Part shown: positions 18,055 to 26,329 of the stretch, one piece after another
Position numbering within the stretch: the first letter of the stretch is position 1
Layout of the letters: the number at the start of each line of letters is the position of its first letter
Notes under the pieces: model-generated
What the model saw: only the letters and a program-made list of their open reading frames with translations
Database searches by the model: none
What the model was told of the DNA's origin: nothing
From: Arthrobacter sp. fls2-241-R2A-200
Lineage (GTDB): Bacteria > Actinomycetota > Actinomycetes > Actinomycetales > Micrococcaceae
Direction of reading: 5' to 3'
Assembly (NCBI RefSeq): GCF_030209745.1
Contig: NZ_JARVRJ010000011.1
Coordinates: 124,001 to 188,000, forward strand
Length of the DNA stretch: 64,000 nt
Program-made: the position numbers and the translations under genes

Positions 18055-18172
18055 CGAGGAATCCCCACTTCATTCGGATGCTCCCCAGCTCCGCATGCTT
18101 TGGTTATTCGCCCCAAGCCGTTTCCGGCTGCGTCTGGTTACATCTTCCCCCAAATTCCGCATTTGTCACTAG
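18024..18172 (-). repeat. Left copy of 149-bp inverted duplication
   Basis: Read on the minus strand, this segment matches 19079-19227 (plus) over 149 bases without gaps. I count 14 differences by eye (about 90% identity). It spans the last codons of the lipoprotein gene, the 83-nt intergenic leader and the first codons of the secreted-protein gene. The intergenic part is almost unchanged while the coding ends carry most differences. Confidence 0.9.
18055..18137 (-). promoter_or_regulatory. Conserved leader, candidate structured RNA (left copy)
   Basis: These 83 bases lie between the lipoprotein stop and the GTG of the next gene. On the minus strand they can form AGCCG-GAAA-CGGCT (a GNRA tetraloop), then TGG/CCA, ATGC/GCAT and a last hairpin GAAT/ATTC whose alternative pairing CCGA/TCGG reaches the start codon. 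No classical Shine-Dalgarno precedes the GTG; the purine run AAGTGGGG lies inside the last hairpin. A translational or attenuation switch is plausible but is my inference. Confidence 0.5.
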
Positions 18173-18977
18173 TAAACTTGTGGCCGGTGGTCAAATCCAC
18201 CGTATCGCCTGCCGCTGGCAGCCCTCCTTTGAAGACAAGAACCCCTCCTGCATCTGAGATTGACCACGAACACTGACTGGCTGAAGGTGCCGGCCGGACC
18301 AACTGGTAGGACCCCGCTTGGATGGTGTCACCGACGATGTAGCTTCCGTCCCCCACTCTGCTCCGATTCGCCCACCCAGCGATAATCTTTCCCTGCGGAG
18401 CGTCCGGGCAGAAGGACGCCGCACCTTGCAACATGCCCTGACTCGCATCCTTGAATCCACCCGGACCTGTCTCATCGCTGATCCTGGTACAAAGCCGAAG
18501 AACACCGAGCATCACAGCAAGGCCATTGTCTTCGCCCGCACCTTGGGGTGCAGCCAATGAGATCGAATCCGACTCCCGTGGCGTCGGCTGAAACGGTTTG
18601 GTGCCTTGATAGGCGACATCGCACGACGCCATTCTGGTGTAGTTCGGCGCTGCCCACACCTCTGCGAGGCTCGACAACTGCACTTCAGGTGAATTGTCCA
18701 AGCTGGTGCAGTCATACGCGTAGCGGCCAGGTTCATCACCGTCTCCGGTCTGCTCTCCACTCTGAGCGGGATCGCTGCTCTCAACAGCGGACGACGGCGG
18801 CTGGCTGGGTTCAGTTGTTACGCTGGGGGCACCCGACGGAGTTCCTGCCACATGAGACGGTGTGGCAATGACGCTCGACGGCGGATTGCTCTTCCCGTCG
18901 GACGGCTGGGCCGTGGAGGGGGTGCAGGCAACCAAAGAAAATGCGATCGCCACAAACAGTGGAAAAAATCTGCGCAT
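18138..18977 (-). CDS. Lipoprotein of unknown function, paralog of downstream gene
   Basis: A 279-residue lipoprotein starting at ATG 18977, with GGAGG 6 bases upstream. The lipobox is SLVAC, Cys18. A Ser/Pro/Thr-rich linker of about 75 residues leads to the Cys-containing domain shared with the downstream gene (YDCTSL, EVWAAPNYTRMASCDVAY). A C-terminal section of about 65 residues reads VGDGSYIVGDTIQAGSYQLV and ends SDKCGIWGKM, resembling small beta-sandwich domains with a 'G-x-Y-x-VG-x-D-I-x-P/A-G-x-Y' pattern found in actinobacterial surface proteins. The function is unknown. Its 3' end lies in the inverted duplication. Confidence 0.8.
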   Translation of the reverse strand: MRRFFPLFVAIAFSLVACTPSTAQPSDGKSNPPSSVIATPSHVAGTPSGAPSVTTEPSQPPSSAVESSDPAQSGEQTGDGDEPGRYAYDCTSLDNSPEVQLSSLAEVWAAPNYTRMASCDVAYQGTKPFQPTPRESDSISLAAPQGAGEDNGLAVMLGVLRLCTRISDETGPGGFKDASQGMLQGAASFCPDAPQGKIIAGWANRSRVGDGSYIVGDTIQAGSYQLVRPAPSASQCSWSISDAGGVLVFKGGLPAAGDTVDLTTGHKFTSDKCGIWGKM

Positions 18978-19071
18978 TTGGTACCTCCACTCCAATCGTG
19001 CAAGCGGCGGGTTCTCCGGTCAAGGCTCCTTGGCCGAGTGTGGAAAACCTGGATCTTCATGGAGCGATAAA

Positions 19072-19113
19072 AAGATTGCTAGTGACAAATTCCAGATTTG
19101 GTGGAAGATGTAG
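19072..19113 (+). pseudogene. Relic of a lipoprotein 3' end
   Basis: Thirteen in-frame codons plus TAG encode KIASDKFQIWWKM, matching the lipoprotein C-terminus KFTSDKCGIWGKM. No related coding sequence is visible further upstream, so this is the leftover tail of a duplicated copy on the opposite strand. The Cys and Gly of the functional copy are lost. Confidence 0.65.
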
Positions 19114-19227
19114 GTAGACGCAGCCGGAGACGGCTTGGGGCGAATAACCAATGCATGCGGAGCTGGGGAGCATCCGAATGAAGTGGGGATTCCTCGGTGG
19201 ACACGCGCAATCGCAGTGTTCTTCAGC
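19079..19227 (+). repeat. Right copy of 149-bp inverted duplication
   Basis: This is the inverted partner of 18024-18172. It carries the lipoprotein tail relic, the 83-nt leader and codons MDTRNRSVLQ, equivalent to MDLRRRSVLQ in the left copy. Weaker similarity continues for some tens of bases beyond 19227. The twin-arginine pair is broken here (NR for RR). Confidence 0.9.
19114..19196 (+). promoter_or_regulatory. Conserved leader, candidate structured RNA (right copy)
   Basis: This 83-nt segment has the same length as the left copy. Apart from the first two bases it differs at only two positions, 19129 and 19152. The predicted elements are agccg (19122-19126)/cggct (19131-19135) with loop GAGA; tgg (19136-19138)/cca (19148-19150); atgc (19155-19158)/gcat (19170-19173); and GAAT (19176-19179)/ATTC (19189-19192), with alternative CCGA/TCGG pairing ending at the first base of GTG 19197. 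Both internal differences fall in loops or unpaired positions, and GAGA replaces GAAA within the GNRA rule. Confidence 0.5.
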
Positions 19228-22200
19228 ATGGTTTGGCGTTTTTTGCCGTCGCCGGTCGCTCAAGAACCTCTCAACACAACTCTGAGTCCTCTGCCGTTGC
19301 GGGGACACCAAGCCGACGCAGGCAGAACAAAGTCACGGTGTTCGTAGCTACCGCCAGTCTTGCGACGGCAGCGCTCACGGGAGTGCTCACGGCACCGGCT
19401 GCCTTGGCTGACCAAGCCCGCCAAACGGTGGCGGTGGGGCTAACGAAAGCTGCCGGGACGATCGTGGATCCGAAGGGTCGGATTTGGGTTTCCGATACCC
19501 GTGCAGGATTCTGCCGTGTGACCGAGGCCTCCGGAAGCACTGCCGGCGGTTTAGAAGCCGCCACCTGCCTGGGCGGAACCTTGGCAGGACATAAAGATGG
19601 ACCCGCCCGAGCAGGGGCGCCCGCCATGATTGATCCTTCGCCCGGGAGCCCCAACAGTGGCGATGAGATCGCGTTCATTCCGGATGCCGCCGTCGGAAGT
19701 TCCGACGTCGTGCGTGCTGGGTGGAATCCTGCCAGCGGCGTTTTCGACTACAACGGCGCCCTGACCATCTTCGATGGCGACCTCCGACCAAACGCTGCCA
19801 GCGACGGTCCGGATGGCAACATTTACCTGTCATTTGCTAATGCCCGCTCGATCGTGAAGGTTGTGGATCCCACATCGGAAAACCCGAGCATCGAGTCGAT
19901 CGCTTCAGTCCAGTCAAGCTCTCTCGGCCTGGCAGCCACACACCGCAACAGCGCGGGCAACGTTGTGGTGTATATCGCCGAAACCTCAGGCCTCACGGTC
20001 TTCACGGCGCCGGATGACGGTGTTCTGGCAAACGTTATTCCGGCGCCGCTCTACAACGTGGGCAAGCCGACCGCCATCTACTACGACTGGCAATCGCCCC
20101 TGGTCCTCTACACCGGAACCAGCAACGGGACCAGTACAGCCGATGCAGGCAAGGACACGATCTCGCGCATCGACCTGAGTAATGACCAGGTCAACAACCA
20201 ATGGGCGCTGGGCTTCAGCATGATCGGTGGGCTGTCAATGCGGGACGGCAACTTACTGGTTACAGATGACCCGGGCCAGCTCGATCCAGCCAAACCGACG
20301 CAACAAGGCAGGCTCTTTTCGTTGGGCGGGGTGGTTCCCTCCATCGTCAGCGGACCTACAGCCGCTAGCGGTGCCGCTGCCCCCAACCCGGCCTTCACCA
20401 ACGACTCGACGCCGACTTTCACCGTGGCGTCCACACCGCCAGGGGGCGCCCTGGATTGCAGCCTGCAGCTCAGCACCGCAGCGCCTGTGTGGCAGAGCTG
20501 CACGAATGGCACCTTCACTCCTGCTGCGGCACTGGCAAACGGGGCGTACACCTTCTCTGTCCGCGCTGCGCCGTCAGGGACTCCGGTCTCCCGGGCATTC
20601 ACGGTGGACCTCACCGCACCCAATGCACCGGTCATCACCTCGCCTGCTGCTGGAGCGACGGTGAACGGCTCTCCAGTACTGAGAGTCACCACTGATCCTG
20701 GCTCTGTCCTGTCCTGCTCGGTGGACTCGACCACGAGCTTCACGGCTTGCAGCGATGGCCAAACGTTGAACCTGACTACTGCGGGCCAGCACGTCATTAG
20801 GGTCCGGGCCACCGACATGGCGGGGAACGTCAGCACCGTGGCGTCCGTGACAGTAACCGCTGACCTTACTCCGCCTGCGGTATCAATAGATTCACCCGCC
20901 GAAGGCGCGACCGTCGGTGCAACGCCGTCGTTCGCTTTCTCCTCGACGTCCACGGACGTAGCGGGTTATCGATGCAAGCTTGGTTCCAACGCTTTCACGG
21001 CCTGTACCTCGCCTAAGTCGTACGACAACGTGCCCAACGGGCCGGCCACGTTCACCGTCGAAGCTGCGGACACAGCCGGAAACACCTCCACTGCCACCCG
21101 GAATGTGACCGTGGCGGTACAAGACACCGTCCCACCACTCATCACCGCTGTACCAGCTGGCGGAACATACGGCGGCAACCAGTCCATCGTCCTCAACGCC
21201 AATGAACCGGCGACGATCCACTTCACAACGGACGGCACGACGCCGACGACGTCGAGCCCGGTCTACTCGGGGCCGATTCCGATGGCGTCCATGACCCTGC
21301 AGTATCTTGGCCAAGACACGGCCGGGAATACGTCAGCGGTAGCCAGCCAAACCTACGTCCTCGACAACACGGCTCCCACCTTGACGGTTGCTCCAGCTCC
21401 CGGCGCATACGCATCCGGGCAGTTGGTCACCATGTCCTCCACGGAGGCGGGGCGTATCCTCTACACAACCGACGGCACAACCCCAGGCACAGCCGCCGGC
21501 GGAAGTACCAAGGCCTACACGGCTCCGTTCGCCTTAACCGGCAACACCACCGTCAAGGCACTGGCAATCGACAACTACGGAAACGCCTCTGCCATCACCA
21601 CCAACGCGTATACCGTCCTCGATACCACCCCACCGGTCGTCACCGTGACGCCGCCGGCGGGTGCGTACCCTGCCAACCAACAGATCACGCTTACCTCCAA
21701 CGAGGCCGGATCCAGTATCTATTTCACGACCAACGGCACTACCCCCACCGCCACCGCGGCGAACAAGTACTCGACGCCCATCGTCCTGACAGCGGCGATG
21801 ACCTTGAAGTACTTTGCCGTCGACGCGTCGAACAACAGTTCGGCCGTCCTCACACAGGCGTACACGGTGCAAGCGCCCCAGGTCGCCACGTGGAAGGACT
21901 TCACCGGGGACGCAAAGAACGACGTCGTTGCCCGCGATAACAGCGGGACCCTCTGGCTCTACCCCGGCAGTGGGACGGGCGGGTGGCTGACGCAGCGATC
22001 GATGGGCACCGGCTGGAATACGCTGAACCTCATTGTTCCCACCAAGGACTTCAACGGTGACGGGCGCAGCGACATCCTGGCACGTGATACCAGCGGCGTC
22101 TTGTGGTTGTACCCCGGAAACGGAGCAGGAGGGCTGCAGACACGGGTGCAGGCAGGAACCGGCTGGTCCGCAATGACCATGGTTGTGGCACCGGGTGACT

Positions 22201-22640
22201 TCAACGGCGACGGCAAGAGCGACCTTCTGGCAAGGGATTCCTCCGGAGTCCTCTGGCTGTACGCCGGGAACGGTGCGGGCGGCTTCTCTTCCGTGACCCA
22301 AGCAGGAACCGGTTGGAACTCGATGACGGCGATCCTCAGCACAGGGGACTTCAACGGCGACGGCAAGACGGACGTCCTCGCCCGGGATACAGCGGGAATC
22401 CTGTGGCTCTATCCAGGTAACGGAAAGGGTGGATGGCTCGCAAGAGTCCAGGTTGGAAGCGGCTGGAGCGCAATGACCGCAATCGTCGGGCCCGGCGACT
22501 TCAACGGCGACGGCAAGAACGATGTCTTGGCCCGTGACGCCAGTGGAAACCTGTTCCTCTACCCAGGCAACGGAACATCAGGCTGGTTGCCGCGAAGCCA
22601 AGTGGGATGGGGCTGGGGAGGGTTCACCTCGCTCCCCTAG
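19197..22640 (+). CDS. Giant secreted protein: propeller, Ig-like, chitobiase-C-like and FG-GAP repeats
   Basis: A 1147-codon frame from GTG 19197. Residues 1-45 derive from the duplicated cassette; a hydrophobic signal segment follows (FVATASLATAALTGVL, cleavage near ALA-D at 71), preceded by basic RRRQNK. The order is then a beta-propeller-like region (about 85-385, PKGRIWVSDTR...), Ig-like repeats (390-640), three repeats resembling the beta-hexosaminidase C-terminal domain (FTTDGTTPT motifs, about 655-915) and five FG-GAP/VCBS-like repeats (DFNGDGKSDLLARDSSGV, 925-1147). A GTG at 19338 is an alternative start but would leave the signal peptide without a basic n-region. It is probably a surface-associated binding protein; the ligand is unknown. 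Confidence 0.82.
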   Translation: MDTRNRSVLQHGLAFFAVAGRSRTSQHNSESSAVAGTPSRRRQNKVTVFVATASLATAALTGVLTAPAALADQARQTVAVGLTKAAGTIVDPKGRIWVSDTRAGFCRVTEASGSTAGGLEAATCLGGTLAGHKDGPARAGAPAMIDPSPGSPNSGDEIAFIPDAAVGSSDVVRAGWNPASGVFDYNGALTIFDGDLRPNAASDGPDGNIYLSFANARSIVKVVDPTSENPSIESIASVQSSSLGLAATHRNSAGNVVVYIAETSGLTVFTAPDDGVLANVIPAPLYNVGKPTAIYYDWQSPLVLYTGTSNGTSTADAGKDTISRIDLSNDQVNNQWALGFSMIGGLSMRDGNLLVTDDPGQLDPAKPTQQGRLFSLGGVVPSIVSGPTAASGAAAPNPAFTNDSTPTFTVASTPPGGALDCSLQLSTAAPVWQSCTNGTFTPAAALANGAYTFSVRAAPSGTPVSRAFTVDLTAPNAPVITSPAAGATVNGSPVLRVTTDPGSVLSCSVDSTTSFTACSDGQTLNLTTAGQHVIRVRATDMAGNVSTVASVTVTADLTPPAVSIDSPAEGATVGATPSFAFSSTSTDVAGYRCKLGSNAFTACTSPKSYDNVPNGPATFTVEAADTAGNTSTATRNVTVAVQDTVPPLITAVPAGGTYGGNQSIVLNANEPATIHFTTDGTTPTTSSPVYSGPIPMASMTLQYLGQDTAGNTSAVASQTYVLDNTAPTLTVAPAPGAYASGQLVTMSSTEAGRILYTTDGTTPGTAAGGSTKAYTAPFALTGNTTVKALAIDNYGNASAITTNAYTVLDTTPPVVTVTPPAGAYPANQQITLTSNEAGSSIYFTTNGTTPTATAANKYSTPIVLTAAMTLKYFAVDASNNSSAVLTQAYTVQAPQVATWKDFTGDAKNDVVARDNSGTLWLYPGSGTGGWLTQRSMGTGWNTLNLIVPTKDFNGDGRSDILARDTSGVLWLYPGNGAGGLQTRVQAGTGWSAMTMVVAPGDFNGDGKSDLLARDSSGVLWLYAGNGAGGFSSVTQAGTGWNSMTAILSTGDFNGDGKTDVLARDTAGILWLYPGNGKGGWLARVQVGSGWSAMTAIVGPGDFNGDGKNDVLARDASGNLFLYPGNGTSGWLPRSQVGWGWGGFTSLP

Positions 22641-22650
22641 GTACGCAGCA

Positions 22651-22692
22651 AAAAGGGAAGGGTCCGAGCGCCGTGGCGCTCGGACCCTTCCC
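22651..22692 (-). terminator. Terminator of the glycopolymer operon
   Basis: Eighteen-base arms, 22655-22672 and 22675-22692, form a near-perfect hairpin, and the minus strand continues with TTTTT (22650-22654). It therefore ends the operon whose last gene stops at 22695. It may also stop rightward transcription from the giant secreted-protein gene. Confidence 0.88.
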
Positions 22693-22694
22693 CG

Positions 22695-23651
22695 CTAGGC
22701 TCGTTCACGCAAGGGATGCATGCTTGGCGTATTGGGACTCGCTTGGATATCCAACTGCAGGGATACCAAAAGCATTTGGACGCCCAGCACAAAGGGCACC
22801 ACAGCCAACATCACCGACCCTGCCGTCGGAGATCCAACGCTCGCAGCGAGAACCCATGCGCCAACAACGAGGCCCATGACGATGAGAACGAGCCCGGCAA
22901 TCAGCAAAAGGGCCACGGCCGAGAAGGACCAGACCATGTACTTCCACCACACCCGGCGCCAGAAACCACCGAAAAGCATCGCGAGCAGCTCGGGAATAAC
23001 CTTACGGAGCTTGATGCTCGAGACCTCATTGCCGTAAACAGCAGGAATCGGGACATCGACAATCGGGACATCGAGGATGTTCAGGTGAATCAGCAAGTCG
23101 TTCTCGAAAGAGTAACGCGCTGCTACTTTGTTCATCGGCAAACGGCGCAGAACTTCGGTCCGAATTGCGGTGTAGCCATTCTGGGGATCGAAGATGTGCC
23201 AGTAACCGGATGCCAGCTTGGTCATGAATGACAACACGATGTTTCCGAAGATCCGGTAGCCCGGCATGCCTGCAAAGGACTCACCGGAGAAGAAGCGGTT
23301 TGCCTTAGCGAAGCCGTACCCTTCCACCACCGGATCCAGAAGCTGGGGAAGGTACTCAGGGTCCATCTGCGCATCGCCGGCCATGACCACGTTGATGTCC
23401 GAGCCCAGTTCCATTGCCGCTTTGTGTGCGGTCAGAACCGCGCCACCGACACCCTGATTGACTTCATGCCGGATCAGGGTCACCCTTCCGTCGTCTGCGC
23501 GCATCGCGGCTCCGGACGTATCATCTGGGCTGCAATCATCAACAATGACAATGTCATCGACGAAATCAGGCATCGTTTCGATGACTTGCGCGATGTGGTT
23601 TTCTTCTTTGTAGGCCGGTACTACCGCGGCAATTCGAACGCCTCGATACAT
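22695..23651 (-). CDS. GT2 polyprenyl-phosphate glycosyltransferase (GtrB/DPM-like)
   Basis: A 318-residue family-2 glycosyltransferase that should transfer a hexose from a nucleotide sugar to polyprenyl phosphate. The GT-A domain shows VVPAYKEENHI, IVDDCSPDDT, NQGVGGAV and AGDAQMDP. Two C-terminal transmembrane helices (about residues 225-255 and 270-300) are typical of GtrB/DPM-type enzymes. It is the last gene of an operon, 3 bases after gtrA, next to a GT-C-like membrane protein, which suggests a three-component glycosylation system. Confidence 0.88.
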   Translation of the reverse strand: MYRGVRIAAVVPAYKEENHIAQVIETMPDFVDDIVIVDDCSPDDTSGAAMRADDGRVTLIRHEVNQGVGGAVLTAHKAAMELGSDINVVMAGDAQMDPEYLPQLLDPVVEGYGFAKANRFFSGESFAGMPGYRIFGNIVLSFMTKLASGYWHIFDPQNGYTAIRTEVLRRLPMNKVAARYSFENDLLIHLNILDVPIVDVPIPAVYGNEVSSIKLRKVIPELLAMLFGGFWRRVWWKYMVWSFSAVALLLIAGLVLIVMGLVVGAWVLAASVGSPTAGSVMLAVVPFVLGVQMLLVSLQLDIQASPNTPSMHPLRERA

Positions 23652-23654
23652 CGA

Positions 23655-24140
23655 TTATCCTTCGCTGCTGTTAGGGGTGAGTTTGGATGCCGGCGAGCCC
23701 GTGCCCGACGCGCCGTCTGACTGTTCGTGGGCGCTCTTCGGCTGCTTCTTTTGCGGAAATATCCAGTGCTTATAGATGAAGTAGTTCCATCCCATGGTCA
23801 CGATCGTCGCCACCACTTTACCGGCAACGAATCCGAGGCCCATGAACTGGAACAGTTGAACGATGCCCATGACGGCTACGGTATTGAAAGCCAGGAGACC
23901 CGAGTACCGGAGGACTCCACCGAGTGCAGTTCCACCGCCACCGAAGGCAAAGTATCGCTGGAGGAAGTAATTGAAGAAGAAGCTCCCCCAGAAGCCAGCT
24001 CCGGTGGCCAACCAAAGGGGCCACCCGAACACTTGGAAGCAGAGCGTCAAGAGCCCAAGGTCCAAGAGGAAACTCAAGCCGCCGATCACCAGGAACCTGA
24101 AGAGACTCGAGGAAAGAAAGTTGGTAATGAAAGTCTTCAT
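23655..24140 (-). CDS. GtrA-family membrane protein (putative lipid-sugar flippase)
   Basis: A 161-residue protein with four predicted helices, opening MKTFITNFLSSSLFRFLVIG, followed by LLDLGLLTLCFQVFGWPLW, FNYFLQRYFAF, and ending in a hydrophilic tail. The GtrA family is thought to move polyprenyl-phosphate sugars across the membrane. The ATG at 24140 was chosen from the family pattern; the longer frame upstream is antisense-like. It starts 2 bases after the DUF6541-like gene and ends 3 bases before the GT2. Confidence 0.87.
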   Translation of the reverse strand: MKTFITNFLSSSLFRFLVIGGLSFLLDLGLLTLCFQVFGWPLWLATGAGFWGSFFFNYFLQRYFAFGGGGTALGGVLRYSGLLAFNTVAVMGIVQLFQFMGLGFVAGKVVATIVTMGWNYFIYKHWIFPQKKQPKSAHEQSDGASGTGSPASKLTPNSSEG

Positions 24141-24142
24141 GC

Positions 24143-26263
24143 CTAGCAAATCCTTCCGAGTGGAGCAATGCCATCGGGGTTCTTGTTCTCCAGGATCCCG
24201 GCAACTCCATCCATCTGCACGCGATCCTTTGCATCGGCGTCGAATGCAGTCTTGCCGCCTGGCAGCTTGGACCAGTCGATCTTGTATAACGCAGCGTTGC
24301 CCTCGCGCACCACGAGATTCAGATAGGGGATGGATTGCGGGTGGGTCAACCCTGCTTTGGGTTCGTCCCATGCCCGAATCCGACCATCGGCAATATAGAC
24401 CCATTCGATTCCAAGTTCGGACGCCGCTGCGCGGGCTTGGGGATCCGTGGCCAGTTCCGGAAGCTTTTGGAGGACCAAGAGTTGACGGTTGGTGGGCAGG
24501 ATCTCGAAGTGCCGGATCATTGGCATACGGTTACCCAGCGCGTACATCCAGACCGACCCATCACAGGAATCATTCAGGACGGTGGCGTCTTGCGGCACAT
24601 ACTGGCCGATCCTGGTCAGCAGATCCACTTCCGAAGAACTCAACGTAGCGCCGCTGACCTTGGTGTTGATGTTGATGCGTTCCGCGTTCTGTTTGAAGTA
24701 CGGGACGGCGGCAATGCCGGTCACCAACAGCACCGCTGCGGCCGCGCCAGCGACGACGGCGTGACTCGGCCGCCGTCGTGAACCTTCACCAGCTTCGGGA
24801 GTCGAGCGGCGACGGCTTCGAATCCTCCAGACAATCCACTCAACGGCTTCCGCCACTTGGGCAATGCCCAGCCCGGCCAGCGGTACCAACAGCATGACCA
24901 GGATCCCGAAAACGCGCCATTGGTCATCGTAGAAAGGAGCCGTCAAGGTCAAGAAACGGGGGTTGTTGCTACCCATCGTGTAGACGGACAGGAATGCGAA
25001 TGCGAGAACGGGACCGAAATACCACCACATGCGGATCCGGACTATCGCGGCGAGGCAACCGATAGCTACAAATGCCGTGAGAATCGGCATGGCCATGGAA
25101 CCGTGGTTCAGGAAAATGATGTTCTGAATGGCACCGTTGCGATCAGTGTCCGCCGCCCACACCTGCTTGGAGACACGGGCGGATTCCCCCAGCATCTCCG
25201 CGATGATCGGCCACCCGATGATGGCCGCGAGCACACCGGAGACGGCCAGGTAGACGACAATGCCCAGAATCCTGCCCCGTCGGCGCACCAGGGCGGCCAG
25301 CAACCAGAAGAACAGCACGGGAAGGACAACGAACGCGAGCGAGGGATGCACGGCGATCAGGCCCACAGCTCCGAATGCGATGCCAGGCACCCAAAACTTC
25401 TGACGTTCCAACGCGCCCTTCACCGCGAGGAGCACGAACGGTCCAACCAATACCATGCCGGCGAAAAAGGGAATAAGGGGGCCGCGCCACAGCAAGTCGT
25501 ACGGGTACACGGTGAACCAGCCGGATACAGCTGCCGCCGCCGCGACGGCAAAGGGCCTGCGGGTTACCACCATCGTCAGGGCCATGGTGCTCAGTGGCAA
25601 CTGCACGGCCATCATCACCATGACGAACACGTTGAGGAAGACCGGGATACTTACGTTGCTCAGCGGCCAAAACAGGCTCAGAACAGCGTGGAAAGCTATA
25701 GGGTAACTCCGAATGGGAGCATCAGCGATGGAGGTGTCGTAATAAGCGAAATTGCCGGCAACACTCGGGTCCCACTCATGGTTTACCGATATCAACCGGA
25801 TCATGTTTGCGTGCCAAGGAATATCCCAGTCCTGGTTAATCCCCAGGAGGCCCTCTGTCCCGACTGTCCAGGAAACGCCTGCCACCACGCCTCCGGCGAC
25901 GAGGCCCGCCAGCAGTATCCACCAAGATCCAGCCATACGCTGCTTCCCGAAAATGCTCGCTCGAGCCGCTCCGGGCCGACCGAACTTATCGGGGAAGTAT
26001 CGACGCAACAGCATGCGTCCGGCGAAGAGAACAGCGCACAAAACAAGCAGGACCGCCACCACCGGGAGCAACTGCCAGCTCATTCCTACCGAGTGCCCCA
26101 GCACTCCAATAACTGACAAGACTCCCATGCCAAGCAAGGGTGCCACCACGGGCAAGAGGATGCGCCGGACACCAAGCGCCTCCCCGAGGAGCCAACCGGG
26201 ACCCCACCACAACAGGACGATCAGCAGTACACACAACAGCAGGGGGCCGATACCCATTCCCAC
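24143..26263 (-). CDS. Large multi-spanning membrane protein (DUF6541 / Rv3779-like)
   Basis: A 706-residue integral membrane protein with about 12-14 hydrophobic helices in the first 500 residues and a C-terminal extracytoplasmic domain of about 190 residues (VLNDSCDGSVWMYALG, LGIEWVYIADGRI). Topology and neighbours (Wzt/Wzm, galactofuranosyltransferase) resemble mycobacterial Rv3779, and GT-C enzymes share this architecture. Its catalytic residues are not clear to me. The start is GTG 26263 behind AAAGG; an ATG at 26257 is an alternative. With GtrA and the GT2 it could transfer a lipid-linked sugar onto a wall polymer. Confidence 0.75.
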   Translation of the reverse strand: MGMGIGPLLLCVLLIVLLWWGPGWLLGEALGVRRILLPVVAPLLGMGVLSVIGVLGHSVGMSWQLLPVVAVLLVLCAVLFAGRMLLRRYFPDKFGRPGAARASIFGKQRMAGSWWILLAGLVAGGVVAGVSWTVGTEGLLGINQDWDIPWHANMIRLISVNHEWDPSVAGNFAYYDTSIADAPIRSYPIAFHAVLSLFWPLSNVSIPVFLNVFVMVMMAVQLPLSTMALTMVVTRRPFAVAAAAAVSGWFTVYPYDLLWRGPLIPFFAGMVLVGPFVLLAVKGALERQKFWVPGIAFGAVGLIAVHPSLAFVVLPVLFFWLLAALVRRRGRILGIVVYLAVSGVLAAIIGWPIIAEMLGESARVSKQVWAADTDRNGAIQNIIFLNHGSMAMPILTAFVAIGCLAAIVRIRMWWYFGPVLAFAFLSVYTMGSNNPRFLTLTAPFYDDQWRVFGILVMLLVPLAGLGIAQVAEAVEWIVWRIRSRRRSTPEAGEGSRRRPSHAVVAGAAAAVLLVTGIAAVPYFKQNAERININTKVSGATLSSSEVDLLTRIGQYVPQDATVLNDSCDGSVWMYALGNRMPMIRHFEILPTNRQLLVLQKLPELATDPQARAAASELGIEWVYIADGRIRAWDEPKAGLTHPQSIPYLNLVVREGNAALYKIDWSKLPGGKTAFDADAKDRVQMDGVAGILENKNPDGIAPLGRIC

Positions 26264-26329
26264 GATCGCCTTTCTTAGATGCTTACACCAGCCATCCGTT
26301 GACAGACGACTCTTGCATTTGAATACCGG

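Noticed and set aside
19114-19196. Full c-di-AMP (ydaO) riboswitch
   Set aside because: Only short stretches look similar; the conserved CCGACAGCTAACC element and the paired GGGGACC region are not present.
24857-26116. 419-residue plus-strand ORF opposite the large membrane protein
   Set aside because: Its composition (His/Gln/Asp-rich) is an antisense artefact; the minus strand has a proper membrane topology.
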